A stretch of 5,364 nt of DNA from positions 1 through 5,364 of the forward strand of contig JAENWZ010000170.1 of NCBI GenBank assembly GCA_016649795.1. The letters run 5' to 3'. The position numbers and the translations under genes were made by a program. A model generated the notes under the pieces. That model saw only the letters and a list, made by a program, of their open reading frames with translations. It was not told the DNA's origin and ran no database searches. Of this stretch, positions 1 to 5,364 are shown piece by piece. How positions within the stretch are numbered: position 1 is the stretch's first letter; every line of letters starts with the position of its first letter. The stretch comes from Proteiniphilum sp. Lineage in GTDB: Bacteria; Bacteroidota; Bacteroidia; Bacteroidales; Dysgonomonadaceae.

Positions 1-1826
1 GCGGTGCTGAGCCTGTGGGTGCTTTTCATGCAGCCGGGAAAGAGGCTAAAGTGAAATATGATGAAATCTTCCAGATGACCATCGGCACCTTCCAGAACAG
101 CGCCAGTTTCGTGCAGCGTTTGCGGGTTACCGACAAGTCTGCTTTCTCCTTGCTGGGAGATGTGCGCGCCCAGGCGTGTGACGATCAAAGCTGTACCCCT
201 CCTCTACCAGTTGACTTCTCCTTTAACGCGGCACAACTACCTGCAACAGTAACAGAAGTGACAGCTTCCGCTACACCGGAAACAGGAACAACACTGTCGC
301 AAATAGAGTTAACTCCGGCAAATGTGACCGACAGTGACCAGGGTCAGCTTTCAGCTACTCAGGGAGCAGTCTCCACCGCTGAGAACGACAATGATCTGCT
401 CTGGACACCGGTGATTGAAGAGCTACAGGCATATGGAATGAAGGGAAGCACTGCGGGTATGTCTATGCTATGGATTTTCATCTCCGGTTTTATAGGCGGA
501 CTGATAGCACTGGTCACACCTTGCGTATGGCCGATGATACCGATGACCGTCAGCTTCTTCCTGAAGCGTAATAAAGCAGAGAGGAAGAAAGCCATCACAG
601 AAGCGTTGATCTATGGTGCAGCCATCATCGTTATATATGTGTTGCTGGGACTCCTTATCACCGGCATCTTCGGCGCCAGCGCCCTGAATAATATGGCCAC
701 CAGCGCACTTTTCAATCTTATCTTCTTTGCCCTGCTGGTTGTTTTCGCCATCGCCTTCTTCGGCGGATTCGAGATGGTGCTGCCATCGAAATGGACCAAC
801 AAGATGGATGAGAAAGCGGATAAGACCTCCGGTGCACTCAGTATATTCTTTATGGCCTTTACCCTGGTGCTGGTCTCCTTCTCCTGTACCGGCCCCATTA
901 TCGGCACCCTCCTGGTGGAGGCGGCCACCGCCGGCAGCATACTGGCACCGGCAATCGGCATGCTCGGGTTTGCTATCGCTCTGGCTGTACCGTTTGTACT
1001 CTTCGCCATCTTCCCCTCCTGGTTGGCCGGTATGCCTAAATCAGGCGGATGGCTTAACTCGGTGAAAGTGGTGCTAGGTTTCCTTGAGCTGGCACTGGCC
1101 CTTAAATTCCTCTCTGTAGCCGACCTGGTTTACGGATGGGGTATCCTCGACAGGGAGGTATTTCTGGTATTATGGATCGTAATATTTGCCTTGCTGGGTA
1201 TTTATCTGCTTGGGAAAATCAAGTTCCCGGGTGACAGCGAGGTACCGCACATCACCATACCCCGCCTTTTCCTCTCCATCATCTCACTCGCCTTTGCCAT
1301 CTACATGATTCCCGGATTGTGGGGGGCACCGCTGAAAGCGATCAGTGCCTTCTCCCCTCCCCTTTACACACAGGACTTCAATCTCTACGACGGAGAGGTG
1401 CATGCTAAAACGCTGGATTATGAGACAGGTATCGCTATGGCTCAACAGCAGAACAAGCCGGTGCTGATCGACTTCTCCGGCTACGGATGCGTGAACTGCC
1501 GCAAAATGGAAGCATCTGTATGGACCGACCCACGGGTGAAAGATCTCCTCGACAATGAATATATACTGATCACCCTGATGGTGGACGACAAGACACGTCT
1601 GCCGGAAATTATAGAGGTTGAGGAGAACGGGAGAACGACCCGCCTGAAAACCATTGGCGACAAATGGAGTTACCTGCAGCGCCATAAGTTTGGCGCCAAC
1701 GCGCAACCCTACTATATCGCACTCGATCACGACGGTGAACCACTGAGTCCCTCCTACGCCTACGACGAGAATGTAGAAAGATACATAGAGTTCCTGCAGA
1801 CAGGATTGAACAACTTTAATAAATAA
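1..1826 (+). CDS. dsbD: Thiol:disulfide interchange protein DsbD, 5'-truncated by the window edge
   Basis: Inner-membrane reductase that passes electrons from cytoplasmic thioredoxin to periplasmic thiol proteins. The reading frame is open to the left edge (frame begins at base 3), so the GTG at 15 is not the true start; the signal peptide and first part of the alpha domain are missing. Numbering from base 15: residues 1-70 are the end of the periplasmic alpha domain with its cysteine pair C55 and C60 (ACDDQSC, then PP); 78-126 is a Ser/Thr-rich linker; about 147-434 holds eight hydrophobic segments, with the two redox cysteines C170 (TPCVWPM) in the first and C291 (SCTGP) in the fourth, as in E. 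coli DsbD; 480-603 is the thioredoxin-like gamma domain with CVNC (C492, C495) and a likely cis-Pro at 565. All six family cysteines are present, so it should be active. It ends in TAA, 41 bases before mazG. Databases may label it a cytochrome c biogenesis protein; the three-domain order favours DsbD over CcdA alone. Confidence 0.95.
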   Translation, partial: GAEPVGAFHAAGKEAKVKYDEIFQMTIGTFQNSASFVQRLRVTDKSAFSLLGDVRAQACDDQSCTPPLPVDFSFNAAQLPATVTEVTASATPETGTTLSQIELTPANVTDSDQGQLSATQGAVSTAENDNDLLWTPVIEELQAYGMKGSTAGMSMLWIFISGFIGGLIALVTPCVWPMIPMTVSFFLKRNKAERKKAITEALIYGAAIIVIYVLLGLLITGIFGASALNNMATSALFNLIFFALLVVFAIAFFGGFEMVLPSKWTNKMDEKADKTSGALSIFFMAFTLVLVSFSCTGPIIGTLLVEAATAGSILAPAIGMLGFAIALAVPFVLFAIFPSWLAGMPKSGGWLNSVKVVLGFLELALALKFLSVADLVYGWGILDREVFLVLWIVIFALLGIYLLGKIKFPGDSEVPHITIPRLFLSIISLAFAIYMIPGLWGAPLKAISAFSPPLYTQDFNLYDGEVHAKTLDYETGIAMAQQQNKPVLIDFSGYGCVNCRKMEASVWTDPRVKDLLDNEYILITLMVDDKTRLPEIIEVEENGRTTRLKTIGDKWSYLQRHKFGANAQPYYIALDHDGEPLSPSYAYDENVERYIEFLQTGLNNFNK

Positions 1827-1831
1827 ATATA

Positions 1832-1864
1832 CAGAGAGGTCATTTCGGCGTCTCTGCCCTTTTA
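1832..1864 (+). terminator. Hairpin with short T-run between dsbD and mazG, possible weak terminator
   Basis: CAGAGA (1832-1837) pairs perfectly with TCTCTG (1851-1856) around a 13-base loop, followed by CCCTTTT. It begins five bases after the dsbD stop, where an intrinsic terminator would sit. The stem is only 6 bp and the T-run short, so termination is probably partial. The other strand is also T-rich beyond the stem. The structure ends 11 bases before the mazG start codon, so it could instead affect mazG translation. Confidence 0.35.
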
Positions 1865-1867
1865 CAT

Positions 1868-2656
1868 ATGAACAGAAGAGAACAAAAGCTGGAGGCTTTC
1901 GGGCGATTGCTCGACATCATGGACGAGCTGCGTGAGAAATGCCCCTGGGATAACGAACAGACCAACGAGAGCCTTCGGGCTAACACGATTGAGGAGACCT
2001 ACGAGCTGGCTGAAGCCATCATCAACAACGACAATGCCGAAATAAAGAAAGAGCTGGGCGATTTGTTGCTGCACGTGGTCTTCTATGCAAAAATAGGAGA
2101 AGAAAAAGAGGCCTTCGATGTGGCGGACGTCTGCAACGCCATTTGTTACAAGCTGATCTATCGCCATCCCCATGTCTTTGGCGATAAGCGTACCGATTCG
2201 GCAAGCATGGTGGAAAAATCGTGGGAACAGATCAAACTGAAAGAAAAAGGAGGGAACAAAACCGTGCTGGAAGGTGTACCCGCATCTCTCCCTTCAATGG
2301 TGAAAGCATACCGTATACAGGATAAAGCACGCAACTCCGGCTTCGACTGGAACGAACGCCACGATGTATGGGACAAGGTGAAAGAGGAGCTGGGTGAGCT
2401 GGAAGCGGAAATAGAGAAAATGGATGCCGACAGAACAGAGGCCGAATTTGGTGATATGCTCTTCAGCATCATCAACGCCGCGCGTCTTTACAAAGTGAAC
2501 CCCGACAATGCATTGGAACGTACCAACAAAAAGTTCACCTACCGTTTCAACTATATGGAGCAGAAGATCAATGAACAGGGTCGCTCTCTGAAAGAGATGA
2601 CGCTTGATGAGATGGAGTTGATCTGGCAGGAAGCGAAAAAAAATGAACCCGTATGA
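1868..2656 (+). CDS. mazG: Nucleoside triphosphate pyrophosphohydrolase MazG
   Basis: Cytosolic house-cleaning enzyme that hydrolyses NTPs and dNTPs to the monophosphate and pyrophosphate. At 262 residues it matches the usual two-domain MazG (E. coli MazG is about 263). The first MazG domain has the signature CPWDNEQTNESL (residues 25-36) and the metal-binding set E42, E43, E46, then E62 and D65 (ELGD). The second domain repeats the pattern: E173, E174, E177, then E193 and D196 (EFGD), so both metal sites look intact. A LEGVP motif (134-138) and the KAYRIQDKARNSGFDW segment (146-161) between the domains are also typical. The ATG at 1868 is chosen because the MazG alignment begins directly after it; no Shine-Dalgarno is visible (upstream is GCCCTTTTACAT), which is usual in Bacteroidota. 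No mazEF toxin-antitoxin genes lie next to it, unlike E. coli. The stop TGA overlaps the start of the small ORF at 2653. A run of eight A (2636-2643) lies near the 3' end. Confidence 0.96.
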   Translation: MNRREQKLEAFGRLLDIMDELREKCPWDNEQTNESLRANTIEETYELAEAIINNDNAEIKKELGDLLLHVVFYAKIGEEKEAFDVADVCNAICYKLIYRHPHVFGDKRTDSASMVEKSWEQIKLKEKGGNKTVLEGVPASLPSMVKAYRIQDKARNSGFDWNERHDVWDKVKEELGELEAEIEKMDADRTEAEFGDMLFSIINAARLYKVNPDNALERTNKKFTYRFNYMEQKINEQGRSLKEMTLDEMELIWQEAKKNEPV

Positions 2657-2751
2657 AGAATCTGCTTTGTCCGCAATGCAAAATTCGCCGCTTCTACCTG
2701 CTCAATGCGGCAGGTGAACGACTGGTAGTAACAGTCAACAATCTGGTCTGA
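2653..2751 (+). CDS. Tiny 32-residue CPxC protein overlapping the mazG stop, possibly a truncated zinc ribbon
   Basis: The ATG at 2653 overlaps the mazG TGA as ATGA, a typical translational-coupling arrangement. The product begins MKNLLCPQCKIRRFYLLN, continues with a GERLVVTV stretch and stops at TGA 2749-2751. The single CPxC pair (C6, C9), a basic-aromatic stretch and a beta-strand-like VVTV segment look like the first half of a small zinc ribbon. From memory only, small CxxC proteins of similar opening sequence exist in Bacteroidales and are longer, with a second CxxC; that second half is absent here, and the other two frames downstream do not supply it. An in-frame TGA at 2644 rules out an upstream extension. 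The stop is one base from the stop of the convergent DUF2179 gene. Either a genuine short protein or a remnant cut off by the neighbour. Function unknown. Confidence 0.45.
   Translation: MKNLLCPQCKIRRFYLLNAAGERLVVTVNNLV
2696..2736. repeat. Two short tandem inverted repeats at the convergent gene ends
   Basis: ACCTGC (2696-2701) pairs with GCAGGT (2710-2715), loop 8. Just after it GACTG (2720-2724) pairs with CAGTC (2732-2736), loop 7. Both stems are perfect but short, and neither is followed by a clear T-run on either strand. They lie inside the 32-codon ORF, just past the stop of the DUF2179 gene on the other strand, where transcription from both sides would have to end. Chance occurrence is possible. 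Confidence 0.3.
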
Positions 2752-2752
2752 G

Positions 2753-3316
2753 CTACTTCCCTATACGCCAGCGTGACAGAATATTCCTCCGTTTCGGGAA
2801 GATGCCATTCTGTTTTGTGCGTATATCCTCCACGACGTAGAATATATTGATGTCGAACGTATTAAGTATACGTTCCAGTTTTTTCATCTCTTTACGGTCT
2901 ACCACAGTCTCTATGATATCCACCTCCTTGGTGGATCCTGTACCATGTGTCATGGTAGCTCCGAAGTTCATGATGTTGAGCTTCTTAATCAGGTCAAGCC
3001 CATTCTTTTGAGTATATATACGGCACAATACAATCCCGTAAGCTATCCGTTTCTCAATCAGGATACCCACATAATTCCCTGCGGCATAACCACCGGCATA
3101 GGATAGGTAAGCCACCATATCGCTTGCCCGGGAGAGGATCTGAGAGATGATCACAATCCAGATAAAGACCTCAAAAAAACCGATGATAGGTGCTTTGTAT
3201 TTTTCTCCTTTCGATACGAAGATGATGCGGAGCGTGCCTAGCGTCACATCGAAAATACGGCCGAAGAAAATGATGAAAGGCAAAAGCCAGGGATAAACAT
3301 CTAAAAAATCAAACAT
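2753..3316 (-). CDS. DUF2179 domain-containing membrane protein (UPF0316/YebE-like)
   Basis: A 187-residue membrane protein of unknown function. Residues 8-34, 42-62 and 67-87 form three hydrophobic segments, with RIFDVTLGTLR (20-30) typical of the N-terminal domain of this family. Residues about 95-165 are a soluble DUF2179 domain with the GTGSTKEVDIIETVVDRKE stretch (125-143) and the NTFDINIFYVVEDIR end (152-166). The same soluble domain occurs at the C-terminus of YitT-family membrane proteins. Length agrees with the family (about 180-190). The final residues are basic (KRRNILSRWRIGK), fitting a cytoplasmic tail. The ATG at 3316 is preceded by the AT-rich TATTCAATTTTT with no Shine-Dalgarno. 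The gene lies 70 bases downstream of ltaE on the same strand, so it may be co-transcribed or have its own promoter; I found no good -7 box in the gap. No ligand or activity can be read from the sequence. Confidence 0.92.
   Translation of the reverse strand: MFDFLDVYPWLLPFIIFFGRIFDVTLGTLRIIFVSKGEKYKAPIIGFFEVFIWIVIISQILSRASDMVAYLSYAGGYAAGNYVGILIEKRIAYGIVLCRIYTQKNGLDLIKKLNIMNFGATMTHGTGSTKEVDIIETVVDRKEMKKLERILNTFDINIFYVVEDIRTKQNGIFPKRRNILSRWRIGK
2918..2957. repeat. Two back-to-back perfect hairpins inside the DUF2179 gene
   Basis: ATCCACC (2918-2924) and GGTGGAT (2930-2936) form a perfect 7-bp stem with a 5-base loop. Four bases on, TACCATG (2941-2947) and CATGGTA (2951-2957) form another perfect 7-bp stem with a 3-base loop. 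They cover the codons for the MTHGTGSTKEVD segment of the DUF2179 domain. There is no T-run after them, so they are not classical terminators. They could fold in the mRNA or be an accident of codon choice. Confidence 0.5.
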
Positions 3317-3386
3317 AAAAATTGAATATCAGAAATTAGAAATATCATATCGATGCATGTACAGCGACTGAGTTAGTCCGGAAAAA

Positions 3387-4418
3387 TCAATCCTCGGAGG
3401 TAAGTTGTTTCAGGTAGGAGATAAACTGCTCAATATCCTCATCCGTGGTATCCCACGAGCAGACCAGGCGCATCTCGTTGCGGCTTTCGTCCCAGTCGTA
3501 AAAGAAATAGTGTTCACGCAGCCTGTCGGTCACCTCTTTCGGCAGAATGAAAAAGAGCGCGTTGGATTGCACAGGCTGTGTAATCTCAATTCCTCTGATC
3601 AGGCTCATCTCAATGAACAATTTTTGTGCTGCCGCATTCGATCTACGAGCGTTCTCCAGCCACAGTCCCTCATCCAGGTAGGGAATAAACTGAGCCGAGA
3701 GAAAACGCATTTTGGAATACAACTGTGTTGTTTGTTTCCGGTAATATTTGATGTTCCCGGCCAGCTCCTTTCGAAGCGGAACAAGCGCCTCACCAAACAT
3801 CAGTCCATTCTTCGTGCCACCTAGCGTGAAGATATCCACCCCACAATCGGTGGTGATCTCTTTCAGGGATACATCCAAATAAGCACATGCGTTGGAGATA
3901 CGTGTACCGTCCACAAAGAGATACATATCGTGAGCATGTGCCAGATCGGCCAGTATTCTCACCTCTCCGGGTGTATAACAGGTTCCCAACTCAGTGGTTT
4001 GCGAGATGGCAATAACCTTCGGTTGGGAGTGATGTTCAAATCCAAAACCGTGCAGGTGCAGCAGTACCAGTGCGGGGGTGAGCTTGCCATCAGGTGTAGA
4101 GATCTCTTTCAGTGGTGCACCTGTCAGCTTTACAGGTGCACCACACTCATCCACTGCAATATGCGCCGTGGAGGCACATATGATAGAGTGAAAAGGCAAT
4201 GTGCATGCCTGCAATGCCACCACGTTCGCACCGGTACCGTTAAAGAGGAAAGATGGTTCAATCTCGCTGTTTTTGAACATCACGCGGATGCTCTCTTCAG
4301 CCTCTCGCGTCCATTGATCATCGCCATAGGCAATAGTATGATCGCTGTTCGCCTCTGCGATGGCTTCTAAAATACGCGGGTGTACACCTGAATTATTATC
4401 ACTTCCAAAACTACGCAT
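3387..4418 (-). CDS. ltaE: Low-specificity L-threonine aldolase (PLP enzyme)
   Basis: Fold-type I PLP enzyme that cleaves L-threonine or L-allo-threonine to glycine and acetaldehyde; 343 residues, the normal length. It opens with SFGSDNNSGVHP, equivalent to the SD(N/T)xxGxHP opening of the family. Other landmarks are the phosphate-binding NGTGAN (60-65), H86 in TAHIAVDECGAP (likely stacked on the PLP ring), HLHGFG (121-126), D170 in FVDGTRISNA (contacts the pyridine nitrogen) with R173, and the Schiff-base lysine K203 in TLGGTKNG. R317 in MRLVCSWDT is a candidate substrate-carboxylate contact. All key residues are present. The start ATG at 4418 fits the family N-terminus; the leader AATCAACTATTC has no Shine-Dalgarno. 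It follows metH by 32 bases on the same strand, and a consensus -7 box lies in that gap, so it may be read both from metH and from its own promoter. Related beta-eliminating lyases share the fold, but the motifs favour threonine aldolase. Confidence 0.94.
   Translation of the reverse strand: MRSFGSDNNSGVHPRILEAIAEANSDHTIAYGDDQWTREAEESIRVMFKNSEIEPSFLFNGTGANVVALQACTLPFHSIICASTAHIAVDECGAPVKLTGAPLKEISTPDGKLTPALVLLHLHGFGFEHHSQPKVIAISQTTELGTCYTPGEVRILADLAHAHDMYLFVDGTRISNACAYLDVSLKEITTDCGVDIFTLGGTKNGLMFGEALVPLRKELAGNIKYYRKQTTQLYSKMRFLSAQFIPYLDEGLWLENARRSNAAAQKLFIEMSLIRGIEITQPVQSNALFFILPKEVTDRLREHYFFYDWDESRNEMRLVCSWDTTDEDIEQFISYLKQLTSED
4112..4144. repeat. Perfect 13-bp inverted repeat within ltaE
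   Basis: GTGGTGCACCTGT (4112-4124) and ACAGGTGCACCAC (4132-4144) are exact reverse complements around a 7-base loop (CAGCTTT). The core GGTGCACC is itself palindromic and so appears twice as a direct repeat too. On the coding strand it spans the codons for CGAPVKLTGAP (residues 92-102), where Gly-Ala-Pro is encoded by GGT GCA CCT and again by GGT GCA CCA. It is the strongest hairpin I found in the window. No T-run follows on either strand, so it is not an evident terminator. Confidence 0.65.
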
Positions 4419-4437
4419 GAATAGTTGATTTAGCTTA

Positions 4438-4445
4438 CAAAGATA
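4438..4445 (-). promoter_or_regulatory. Candidate Bacteroidota -7 promoter element for ltaE
   Basis: Read on the minus strand, TATCTTTG matches the Bacteroidota -7 consensus TAnnTTTG exactly. It lies 5 bases past the metH stop and 19 bases before the ltaE ATG, which would give a leader of roughly a dozen bases. No convincing TTTG -33 box sits 19-21 bases upstream; that region is the last metH codons. A lone -7 match can be accidental, so confidence is modest. Confidence 0.35.
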
Positions 4446-4450
4446 TGAAT

Positions 4451-5364
4451 TTAAGCCAGATTCGCCAGCAGGAATTTCCTGATCTCATCGGGATTCTTCT
4501 GTTTCCGTTGCGCATAATCGGACACCTGTTCCTCAGAGATCTCCCCTATGGCGAAATACTTCGATTGGGGATGTGCAAACAGCAGACCGCTCACAGAAGC
4601 ATTGGGGTACATCACTCCATTTTCGGTAAGTGAGATGCCAATCTCTTCCGACGCAAGCAGGTCGTGCAGCAGGAAGTTGGTTGTTTGGTCGGGAATAGAG
4701 GGATACCCTACTGCCGGGCGTATCCCTTCATACTTCACGGCGAACATCTCTGCCACGGTGAGGCTCTCCTGCGGGGCATGGCCCCAGTATTCACGGCGTA
4801 TTTTCGCGTGCAGCCACTCAGTAGCGGCCTCAGCCAGACGATCGAGCAGTGATTTCATCAGCAATAATGCATATTCATCTCCTTCAGCTTCATATCTGCG
4901 TAATTGGTCATCAGCACCTGTGCCGGCAGTGACAGCGAAAGCTCCCACATAATCGGTGACCCCCGACGCCCGGGGAGCAGTAAAGTCGCTCAGGCAGTAA
5001 TACTCATTCTTTTCCGTTTTCTTTTGCTGACGCAGGAAGGGAAAGGATGTTCCACCCAGATAAAGTGTATCGTTCTCGCTATAGGCTTCATATATCCCGA
5101 AGACGGCTTTGATGTAATCCGCATCCTCATCCACAAACAGCTGCAGCATCTCTTGCGCATCGTCGTAGAGCCTGGCTGCCTCCCTCGCTTTTTCCTGCTC
5201 CTCTTCCCTAAAGGTGGCAATCCACTGGGTGCGGCATCTTTCACATTGGTCTATTTTGGTGACCGTATGAAATTTTGCCGAGAGTTCCCATGCATGGAAA
5301 AAGAATTTCCAATCAATATAGGGAATAATCTCTGTCATCTTGATTTTATCGAGTAGTGTACGAC
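4451..5364 (-). CDS. metH: B12-dependent methionine synthase MetH, C-terminal activation domain only (start outside window)
   Basis: MetH transfers the methyl group of 5-methyltetrahydrofolate to homocysteine via cobalamin; this domain binds AdoMet and re-methylates cob(II)alamin after oxidation. The frame runs open to the right edge (RTLLDKIK precedes the methionine at 5338), so that Met is internal and about 303 residues of a protein usually near 1,200 are visible. Numbering from that Met: IIPYIDWKFFFHAWEL (4-19), LSDFTAP (116-122), DYVGAFAVTAG (129-139), LDRLAEAATEWLH (165-177), REYWGHAP (182-189), the AdoMet-binding RPAVGYPSIPD (207-217), LTENGVMYPNASVSG (237-251), YFAIG (261-265) and QVSDYAQRK (271-279). 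These follow E. coli MetH closely, including the Arg of RPxxGYP. The C-terminus is complete. The B12, folate and homocysteine domains lie outside the window. A CERC motif (C32, C35) occurs in the variable region after the first motif. Stop TAA is at 4453-4451, just before the ltaE promoter candidate. Confidence 0.97.
   Translation of the reverse strand, partial: RTLLDKIKMTEIIPYIDWKFFFHAWELSAKFHTVTKIDQCERCRTQWIATFREEEQEKAREAARLYDDAQEMLQLFVDEDADYIKAVFGIYEAYSENDTLYLGGTSFPFLRQQKKTEKNEYYCLSDFTAPRASGVTDYVGAFAVTAGTGADDQLRRYEAEGDEYALLLMKSLLDRLAEAATEWLHAKIRREYWGHAPQESLTVAEMFAVKYEGIRPAVGYPSIPDQTTNFLLHDLLASEEIGISLTENGVMYPNASVSGLLFAHPQSKYFAIGEISEEQVSDYAQRKQKNPDEIRKFLLANLA

Noticed and set aside
15..17. 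GTG at 15 as the dsbD start codon
   Set aside because: The frame is open to the window edge and the preceding codons read GAEPV, while the alpha domain and signal peptide are incomplete; the true start is upstream.
727..1065. Second plus-strand frame of 112 codons inside dsbD
   Set aside because: The translation is rich in Pro, Ser and Trp, as expected from out-of-frame reading of a membrane-protein gene; the DsbD frame with its conserved Cys accounts for this region.
1689..1702. Ten-base palindrome TTGGCGCCAA in dsbD
   Set aside because: A single short palindrome in coding DNA with no loop, repeat partner or context; expected by chance.
2636..2656. Run of eight A near the mazG end as a frameshift site joining mazG to the mini-ORF
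   Set aside because: A -1 shift there enters the mini-ORF frame but meets TGA at 2644-2646 at once, so no fusion protein would result.
3317..3386. Promoter or terminator in the ltaE-DUF2179 gap
   Set aside because: The gap is AT-rich, but the best -7-like string (TAATTTCT on the minus strand) misses the TAnnTTTG consensus, and the only stem (GACT/AGTC) is 4 bp.
3405..3824. Plus-strand open frame of 139 codons opposite ltaE
   Set aside because: It is a shadow of the well-supported threonine aldolase gene; its translation shows no recognisable domain. The same applies to the 146-codon frame at 3930-4370.
5336..5338. ATG at 5338 (minus) as the start of a stand-alone MetH activation-domain gene
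   Set aside because: The frame continues through RTLLDKIK to the window edge and this fits internal MetH sequence. A stand-alone activation protein cannot be wholly excluded without the upstream DNA, but is less likely.
4904..5356. Plus-strand open frame of 150 codons opposite metH
   Set aside because: The minus strand here encodes unmistakable MetH motifs; the plus-strand translation resembles no family and lacks independent support.

Overview
The window looks like ordinary chromosomal DNA from a member of the Bacteroidota, most likely Bacteroidales. The protein types fit that group: a three-domain DsbD with a long Ser/Thr-rich linker, a DUF2179 membrane protein, a threonine aldolase with the CGAP and HLHGFG signatures, and B12-dependent MetH. 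None of the three single-gene starts on show (mazG, the DUF2179 gene, ltaE) has a Shine-Dalgarno sequence; AT-rich leaders are normal in Bacteroidota. Base composition looks moderate and even, and I see no mobile element, tRNA, rRNA, CRISPR array or phage gene. The genus assignment is inference only.

Layout. Plus strand, 1-2751: the 3' part of a dsbD-type thiol:disulfide interchange gene (its start lies before the window), a 41-base gap holding a terminator-like hairpin, a complete mazG, and then a 32-codon ORF that overlaps the mazG stop in an ATGA arrangement and carries one CPxC pair. Minus strand, 2753-5364, read right to left: the 3' end of metH (AdoMet-binding activation domain, start beyond the window), a complete threonine aldolase gene (ltaE) 32 bases further on, then a complete DUF2179/UPF0316-type membrane protein gene after a 70-base gap. 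The two groups converge and are separated by one base. No gene-free stretch exceeds about 70 bases.

Function. MetH and LtaE both touch one-carbon and amino-acid metabolism: threonine aldolase yields glycine, a one-carbon source, and MetH uses methyl-tetrahydrofolate to make methionine. DsbD carries reducing power from the cytoplasm across the membrane. MazG is a nucleotide house-cleaning enzyme. I see no functional link between the plus-strand pair and the minus-strand trio.

I did not find a previously undescribed system. The points most worth a second look are the tiny mazG-coupled CPxC ORF (2653-2751), a perfect 13-bp inverted repeat inside ltaE (4112-4144), a pair of back-to-back perfect hairpins inside the DUF2179 gene (2918-2957), and a consensus Bacteroidota -7 box placed directly after the metH stop.
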